Below are positions 5,509 to 9,957 of a stretch of DNA of 9,957 bases, piece by piece; positions within the stretch are counted from its first letter, which is position 1, and every line of letters begins with the position of its first letter. This DNA is from Alistipes sp. (lineage in GTDB: Bacteria > Bacteroidota > Bacteroidia > Bacteroidales > Rikenellaceae), in NCBI GenBank assembly GCA_017559615.1, contig JAFYRB010000100.1, positions 1 through 9,957 on the forward strand, written 5' to 3'. The position numbers were made by a program, and so were the translations under genes. The notes under the pieces were generated by a model. That model was not told where the DNA came from, did no database searches, and saw only the letters and a list, made by a program, of their open reading frames with translations.

Positions 5509-6861
5509 ATGAATATAGGACTAAATAATTTGCGCCCACTCACAGGCGCGGGACGTAAGCTCTACATCGAGACGTATGGTTGCCAGATGAACGTCGGCGA
5601 CTCGGAGATTGTCGTGTCGATTATGCAGCAGGAGGGCTATCGCTATACCGAGAGCCTTGAGGAGGCAGATATCGTGCTTATCAACACCTGCTCTATTCGC
5701 GATAACGCCGAGCAGCGTATCTGGGGCCGTTTGAGTGAGATGCGCCGTATGCGTAAGCAGAAGCCTTCGCTCATTATCGGTATCATCGGCTGTATGGCCG
5801 AGCGTCTTAAGGAGGAGCTTACAAAAGGTGGTACGGGTGTAGATATCGTTGCAGGACCTGATGCCTATCGCGACCTTCCACGTTTGGTGCGTGAGGTGGA
5901 TAATGGCGGCGCGGGCGTGAATGTCGAACTCTCGAAGGAGGAGACCTATGCCGAGATTGCTCCAGTGCGCTTGGATAAGAATGGTGTGAGCGCCTTTATC
6001 GCTATTATGCGCGGTTGCAACAACTACTGCTCATATTGCGTAGTGCCTTATACTCGAGGTATCGAGCGTAGCCGTGATGCTGCGACTATCGTTGCGGAGG
6101 CTCGTACACTCTTCGAGAATGGCTATCGTGAGGTGACACTCTTGGGTCAGAACGTAAACTCTTACCGTACTGGTGAGGTTGACTTCCCAGAGTTGTTGAA
6201 GCAGGTTGCCGAAATTTCACCGCTGTTGCGTGTGCGTTTTGCAACGTCACATCCAAAGGATATCAGCGATAAGCTTTTGGAGACTATGGCCTCGATGCCT
6301 AACATCTGCAAGGCTATCCACCTGCCAGCGCAGTCAGGCTCTACGGAGATGCTCAAGCGTATGAACCGCAAATATACTCGCGAGTGGTACTTGGAGCGTG
6401 TGGCAGCTATACGCCGCTATATGCCCGATTGTGCCATTACCACAGACCTTATCGCGGGCTTCGCGCACGAGACCGAGGAGGAGCATCAGGATACCATCTC
6501 GTTGATGAAGGAGGTGGGCTACGACTTCGCTTATATGTTTAAGTACTCGGAGCGCCCTGGAACCTTCGCACAGCGTAACCTCGGCGATGATGTGCCAGAG
6601 GATGTTAAGACTCGCCGCCTTACGGAGATTATCGACCTTCAGAACAGACTCTCGGAAGAGAGCAACAAGCGCGATATCGGCAAGGAGTTTGAGATTTTGG
6701 TGGAGTGTACATCGAAGCGTAGCGAGGAGCAGCTCTCGGGTCGCACGTCGCAGAACAAGATGGTGGTATTCGACCGTGGTGACCATAAGATTGGTGATTA
6801 TGTGCGTGTGCGCATCACATGCTGCTCGTCGGCAACACTCTTCGGTGAGGAGGTAAAATAG
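5509..6861 (+). CDS. miaB: tRNA-2-methylthio-N6-dimethylallyladenosine synthase MiaB
   Basis: MiaB is a radical-SAM enzyme carrying two [4Fe-4S] clusters that adds a methylthio group to C2 of i6A37 in tRNAs reading UNN codons, improving decoding accuracy. The 450-residue length is normal. The N-terminal methylthiotransferase domain has its three cluster cysteines at C25 (ETYGCQMN), C61 (INTCSIR) and C95 (IIGCMAE). The radical-SAM CxxxCxxC is C170, C174 and C177 (RGCNNYCSYCVVPYTRG). LLGQNVNSYR and SHPKD follow, which favour MiaB over RimO or MtaB. About 385-448 is the TRAM RNA-binding domain (SGRTSQNKMVVF). The gene lies between yitT (60 nt upstream) and pgi (32 nt downstream) on the same strand, and no terminator is visible in either gap, which fits one operon. 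Confidence 0.96.
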   Translation: MNIGLNNLRPLTGAGRKLYIETYGCQMNVGDSEIVVSIMQQEGYRYTESLEEADIVLINTCSIRDNAEQRIWGRLSEMRRMRKQKPSLIIGIIGCMAERLKEELTKGGTGVDIVAGPDAYRDLPRLVREVDNGGAGVNVELSKEETYAEIAPVRLDKNGVSAFIAIMRGCNNYCSYCVVPYTRGIERSRDAATIVAEARTLFENGYREVTLLGQNVNSYRTGEVDFPELLKQVAEISPLLRVRFATSHPKDISDKLLETMASMPNICKAIHLPAQSGSTEMLKRMNRKYTREWYLERVAAIRRYMPDCAITTDLIAGFAHETEEEHQDTISLMKEVGYDFAYMFKYSERPGTFAQRNLGDDVPEDVKTRRLTEIIDLQNRLSEESNKRDIGKEFEILVECTSKRSEEQLSGRTSQNKMVVFDRGDHKIGDYVRVRITCCSSATLFGEEVK

Positions 6862-6893
6862 GTAGAATGTTGAACAACTAAAACATAACGGAT

Positions 6894-8225
6894 ATGGAGC
6901 TTATGAAGTTTGATGCCAAGCATAGTGGCATAACAATCACAGCGGAGATGCAGGCCGCAGCAGCACGTGCCAATGCCCTTCTTCACTCGGGTGAGGGCGC
7001 GGGAAATGACTTCCTCGGATGGGTAAACCTTCCATCGTCAATCACTGACGAGCATATGGCAGAGATTAAGGCCGTAGCAAAGAAGTTGCGTGAGCGTGCC
7101 GAGGTTGTTATCTGCATTGGTATCGGTGGTTCGTATCTTGGTGCTAAGGCCGTGTTGGAGGCTATGGCAAATTCGTTTGAGAGCCTCAAGCGCGAGCACG
7201 ATAATCCTACGGTAGTCTTTGCGGGTGAGAATATCTCGGAGGACTATACCTATGAGCTTATGGATGCTGTTAAGGATCGCTCTATCGCGGCTATCGTAAT
7301 CTCAAAGTCGGGTACTACAACCGAGCCAGCTATCGCCTTCCGCCTTATTAAGGCTGAGATTGAGAAGCGTTATGGTAAGGCAGAGGCTGCGGAGCGTATC
7401 GTGGCTATTACCGATAAGGCTCGTGGCGCACTCAAGACTCTCGCAACACAGGAGGGCTATCCAACATTCGTTATCGAGGATAATGTTGGTGGTCGCTACT
7501 CTGTACTCTCGCCAGTAGGCCTTCTTCCATTGGCTGTTGCGGGTGTTGACGTAGATGCCTTTGTGGAGGGCGCACGCGAGATGGAGCGTCTTACATCGGA
7601 GGCAACACCTATCGAGCAGAACCCAGCTGCGCAGTATGCTATCGTGCGTAACGAGTTGTATAAGGCTGGTAAGAAGATTGAGATTCTCGGCTCTTATGAG
7701 CCAAAGTTGCAGTATATCGCCGAGTGGTGGAAGCAGCTTTATGGTGAGTCAGAGGGTAAGGAGGGTAAGGGTATCTTCCCTGCAAGCGTAACACTTACTG
7801 CCGACCTTCACTCTATGGGCCAGTATATTCAGGAGGGTGAGCGCACCTTGTTCGAGACTATTATCTCGGTTAAGAACTCGAAGTATGAGGTTAAGGTTGA
7901 GGCTGATGAGGCTAACCTCGATGGCTTGAACTTCCTCACAGGTAAGCGTCTTTCGGAGATTAACAAGATGGCGGAGCTTGGCGTACGTCTTGCACACCTC
8001 GATGGTGGCGTGCCAAACCTCATTATCGAGATTGAGCGCATCGACGCACGTACCATTGGTCAGCTTCTCTACTTCTTCGAGAAGGGTTGCGGTATTTCGG
8101 GTTACATCCTTGGTGTAAATCCTTTCGACCAGCCAGGTGTTGAGGCGTATAAGAAGAATATGTTTGCGCTTCTCGACAAGCCAGGCTACGAGGAGGCATC
8201 GAAGGCTATCAAGGCTCGCCTATAA
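6894..8225 (+). CDS. pgi: Glucose-6-phosphate isomerase
   Basis: Pgi interconverts glucose 6-phosphate and fructose 6-phosphate in the cytoplasm (glycolysis/gluconeogenesis). At 443 residues it is the short bacterial form (about 445-450), not the 550-residue E. coli-like form. Two SIS domains are seen: [11 protein letters not shown] (76-86) and SKSGTTTEP (137-145) bind the sugar phosphate, and [11 protein letters not shown] (199-209) is the family signature. By analogy to Bacillus-type enzymes, E285 (LYGESEGK) is the catalytic base, H306 (DLHSMGQ) acts in ring opening, and K420 or K421 (VEAYKKNMF) is the C-terminal catalytic Lys. In-frame ATGs at 6894 and 6903 are both possible; the first is given because no ribosome binding site separates them. 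It is last in the putative yitT-miaB-pgi unit. Confidence 0.97.
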   Translation: MELMKFDAKHSGITITAEMQAAAARANALLHSGEGAGNDFLGWVNLPSSITDEHMAEIKAVAKKLRERAEVVICIGIGGSYLGAKAVLEAMANSFESLKREHDNPTVVFAGENISEDYTYELMDAVKDRSIAAIVISKSGTTTEPAIAFRLIKAEIEKRYGKAEAAERIVAITDKARGALKTLATQEGYPTFVIEDNVGGRYSVLSPVGLLPLAVAGVDVDAFVEGAREMERLTSEATPIEQNPAAQYAIVRNELYKAGKKIEILGSYEPKLQYIAEWWKQLYGESEGKEGKGIFPASVTLTADLHSMGQYIQEGERTLFETIISVKNSKYEVKVEADEANLDGLNFLTGKRLSEINKMAELGVRLAHLDGGVPNLIIEIERIDARTIGQLLYFFEKGCGISGYILGVNPFDQPGVEAYKKNMFALLDKPGYEEASKAIKARL

Positions 8226-8247
8226 TATATAAATAGGTATTTCGATT

Positions 8248-8277
8248 GAGGGGGGTATTAATTATCCCCCTTTTTTT
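8248..8277 (+). terminator. Rho-independent terminator after pgi
   Basis: The stem AGGGGGGTA (8249-8257) pairs with TATCCCCCT (8263-8271, one G-T wobble), with a 5-nt loop and a T run to 8277. It begins 23 nt after the pgi stop and its T run ends exactly where the rnpB -33 region begins. Confidence 0.88.
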
Positions 8278-8308
8278 GTTGCTTTTTACGACTAAATTCG
8301 TACCTTTG
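8278..8308 (+). promoter_or_regulatory. Promoter of rnpB
   Basis: GTTG (8278-8281), a 19-nt spacer and TACCTTTG (8301-8308), an exact TAnnTTTG -7 element. The predicted start, about 8312-8315, coincides with the 5' strand of the RNase P RNA P1 helix, which independently supports the call. Confidence 0.75.
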
Positions 8309-8313
8309 CCGCC

Positions 8314-8655
8314 GCATATGCGCTCTATCGCTGACACCTATGGTGGAAGAGGAAAGTCCGAGCAACAGAGAGCACCACACAAGTTAATGGCTTGATACTC
8401 GTGAGGGTATAGTAACGCAGAAGAAAATAACCGCCCGCAAGGGTAAGGGTGAGAAGGCGGGGTAAGAGCCCACCGCGAGGGTAGCAATACTCCTCGGCTG
8501 TGCGTCTTGTGGGTTGCAAGACCGTGTATACCGACAATTAAGGGTTGCTCGTCCGATGTCGGGGGGTAGGTTGCTAGAGGCTATGGGTGACCATAGTCGT
8601 AGATAAATGATAGAGGCCTCGCAAGAGGTACAGAACTCGGCTTATAGCGTATGCA
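8314..8655 (+). ncRNA. rnpB: RNase P RNA (class A)
   Basis: This is the catalytic RNA of RNase P, which removes 5' leaders from tRNA precursors. Universally conserved blocks are visible: GAGGAAAGTCCGAGC near the 5' end (8349-8363), the AGAGCCCACCGCGAGG region (from about 8465), and near the 3' end AGATAAATGATAGAGGC (8601-8617) and ACAGAACTCGGCTTATAG (8630-8647). The ends close as helix P1: ATGCGCT at 8318-8324 pairs with AGCGTAT at 8646-8652 (one G-U pair). Length is about 340 nt; the ends are good to a few bases. Two short ORFs overlapping it are incidental. Confidence 0.96.
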
Positions 8656-8696
8656 CGACAAAAAAGGTCAGCCCCTTGGGACTGACCTTTTGTCGT
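8655..8696. terminator. Bidirectional terminator between rnpB and dnaK
   Basis: A 10-bp stem, AAAAGGTCAG (8662-8671) with CTGACCTTTT (8682-8691), is extended by an outer pair ACGAC (8655-8659) with GTCGT (8692-8696). The A-rich left side and T-rich right side give a U tract on both strands, so the hairpin can end rnpB going right and dnaK going left (its stop is about 20 nt away). Confidence 0.85.
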
Positions 8697-8713
8697 ATAT
8701 GTAGTCTATTCGA

Positions 8714-9957
8714 TTACTTAACCTCCTCGAACTCTACATCCTCAGGCTGTGCCTGCTGCTGCTCTGCGCCACCCTGTGCGCCTGCACCCTGCGCACCAGC
8801 ACCCTGCGCACCCTGTGCCTGCTGCTGTGCGTAGATATCCTGTGATGCAGCCTGCCAAGCAGCGTTCAACGCCTCGATAGCCGAGTCGATAGCTGCCAAA
8901 TCCTGATTCTTGTGAGCCTCCTTCAACTTCGCCAAAGCATCCTCGATAGCAGCCTTCTTATCTGCTGGGAGCTTGTCGCCATACTCCTTGAGGTTCTTCT
9001 CCGAAGCGAAGATGTTTGAGTCGGCGAGGTTAATCTTCTCGATACGCTCCTTCTCGGCCTTATCCTTTGCCTCGTTAGCCTTAGCCTCGTCGCGCATACG
9101 CTGAATCTCCGCGTCGGTCAAACCGCTTGATGCCTCGATACGAATCTTCTGCTCCTTGCCTGTGCCGAGGTCCTTAGCCGATACGTTAAGGATACCGTTA
9201 GCATCAATATCGAATGTTACCTCAATCTGTGGCACGCCACGTGGTGCTGCTGGGATACCATCGAGGTTGAACTGACCGATAGACTTGTTGTCAGCAGCCA
9301 TAGCACGCTCACCCTGGCATACGTTGATAGTTACCGAAGGCTGGTTGTCGGCAGCAGTTGAGAATACCTGTGTCTTGCGAGTAGGGATAGTTGTGTTAGC
9401 CTCGATAAGGCGTGTCATAACACCACCCAATGTCTCGATACCGAGTGAAAGTGGAGTAACGTCCAACAAGAGTACATCCTTAACCTCACCTGTGAGGACA
9501 CCACCCTGGATAGCAGCACCTACGGCTACAACCTCATCAGGGTTTACCGAACGGTTAGGAGCCTTACCGAAGAACTCCTCAACAACGCGCTGGATAGCAG
9601 GGATACGTGTAGAACCACCTACAAGGATAACCTCGTCAATCTGTGATGCCTGAAGACCTGCGTCACGCAATGCAATGCGGCAAGGCTCGATGGTCTTCTG
9701 TACGAGGTGGTCGCACAACTGCTCGAACTTGGCACGTGTGAGTGTCATAACGAGGTGCTGTGGGATACCGTTAACAGGCATAATGTATGGGAGGTTGATG
9801 TCGGTAGTTGTAGCTGATGAAAGCTCAATCTTCGCCTTCTCGGCAGCCTCCTTCAAACGCTGAAGTGCCATAGGGTCCTGACGAAGGTCAATCTGATGCT
9901 CTGCCTTGAATACCTCGGCCATATAGTCAATCAACACGTGGTCGAAGTCATCACCAC
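8714..9957 (-). CDS. dnaK: Chaperone protein DnaK (Hsp70), C-terminal part
   Basis: The frame remains open to the window edge, so the N-terminal part of the ATPase domain is missing; 413 codons are present, beginning at GDDFDH, which corresponds to about residue 225 of the E. coli protein. DnaK binds hydrophobic stretches of unfolded proteins in an ATP cycle driven by DnaJ and GrpE. Visible are the Hsp70 signature [11 protein letters not shown], the NPDE motif, the interdomain linker DVLLLD, the substrate-binding beta domain ([31 protein letters not shown]) and the helical lid. The C-terminus has a disordered Gln/Gly/Ala segment and ends in DVEFEEVK, close to the EEVK ending of other bacterial DnaK proteins but without the following DKK. 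It converges on rnpB. The promoter and any heat-shock control lie outside the window. Confidence 0.98.
   Translation of the reverse strand, partial: GDDFDHVLIDYMAEVFKAEHQIDLRQDPMALQRLKEAAEKAKIELSSATTTDINLPYIMPVNGIPQHLVMTLTRAKFEQLCDHLVQKTIEPCRIALRDAGLQASQIDEVILVGGSTRIPAIQRVVEEFFGKAPNRSVNPDEVVAVGAAIQGGVLTGEVKDVLLLDVTPLSLGIETLGGVMTRLIEANTTIPTRKTQVFSTAADNQPSVTINVCQGERAMAADNKSIGQFNLDGIPAAPRGVPQIEVTFDIDANGILNVSAKDLGTGKEQKIRIEASSGLTDAEIQRMRDEAKANEAKDKAEKERIEKINLADSNIFASEKNLKEYGDKLPADKKAAIEDALAKLKEAHKNQDLAAIDSAIEALNAAWQAASQDIYAQQQAQGAQGAGAQGAGAQGGAEQQQAQPEDVEFEEVK
8768..8812 (-). repeat. 15-bp tandem repeat coding a GAQGA-type tail in DnaK
   Basis: The disordered DnaK tail reads [15 protein letters not shown], a 5-residue period. 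In the DNA, GCACCCTGCGCACC (as read on +) occurs at 8784-8797 and again at 8799-8812, 15 nt apart, with a third degenerate copy before them. It is flanked by Gln runs on both sides. Such repeats may change copy number by slippage without shifting frame. Confidence 0.75.

Noticed and set aside
6334..6786. 150-codon minus-strand frame inside miaB
   Set aside because: Antisense shadow; miaB is complete with all cluster cysteines and the TRAM domain.
8325..8537. 70-codon minus-strand frame over rnpB
   Set aside because: The region is the conserved core of RNase P RNA; the frame has no known domain.
8607..8834. 75-codon + strand frame running from rnpB into dnaK
   Set aside because: It crosses the rnpB end and a terminator, and its Cys/Ala/Pro-rich end is the antisense of the dnaK repeat.
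1..9957. CRISPR array, tRNA genes, insertion sequences, phage or defence genes
   Set aside because: Read on both strands, I found no spaced direct repeats, cloverleaf-like segments, transposase or integrase motifs; all long frames are assigned to core functions.

Overview
The window looks like chromosomal housekeeping DNA from a member of the Bacteroidales, probably of the Alistipes/Rikenellaceae type. Evidence: the protein families present (peptidase M64, short bacterial-type Pgi, YitT with a DUF2179 tail), the near absence of Shine-Dalgarno sequences, and several promoters fitting the Bacteroidetes primary sigma consensus (-33 TTTG, about 19 nt, -7 TAnnTTTG). The genus is an inference by eye, not a database result.

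Layout. 1-1260 (+): 3' part of a biotin-dependent carboxyltransferase of the oxaloacetate decarboxylase alpha / pyruvate carboxylase B family, ending in three tandem biotinyl domains, followed by a terminator and a short patch of decayed repeats. 1409-2023 (-): Fe/Mn superoxide dismutase, converging on it. 2145-4198 (-): a two-gene unit, plsY (glycerol-3-phosphate acyltransferase) then a secreted M64 metallopeptidase, closed by a strong terminator. 4199-4434: divergent promoter region with a dyad at the expected 5' end of the plsY transcript. 4435-8225 (+): yitT-like membrane protein, miaB (tRNA methylthiotransferase) and pgi, probably one transcript, with a terminator after pgi. 8278-8655 (+): promoter and gene for RNase P RNA, its -33 box directly abutting the pgi terminator. 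8655-8696: a two-way terminator between rnpB and the convergent gene. 8714-9957 (-): dnaK, its 5' part beyond the window edge.

Most genes here are core functions: central metabolism (carboxyltransferase, Pgi), phospholipid synthesis (PlsY), tRNA modification and processing (MiaB, RNase P), oxidative-stress defence (SOD) and protein folding (DnaK). I see no mobile element, CRISPR array, defence island or tRNA gene, and nothing that qualifies as a clearly new system. The most unusual item is the triplicated biotinyl domain, each copy with an intact biotin-accepting lysine. Next are the plsY leader dyad, the plsY-M64 gene pairing, and the tight packing of the pgi terminator against the rnpB promoter.
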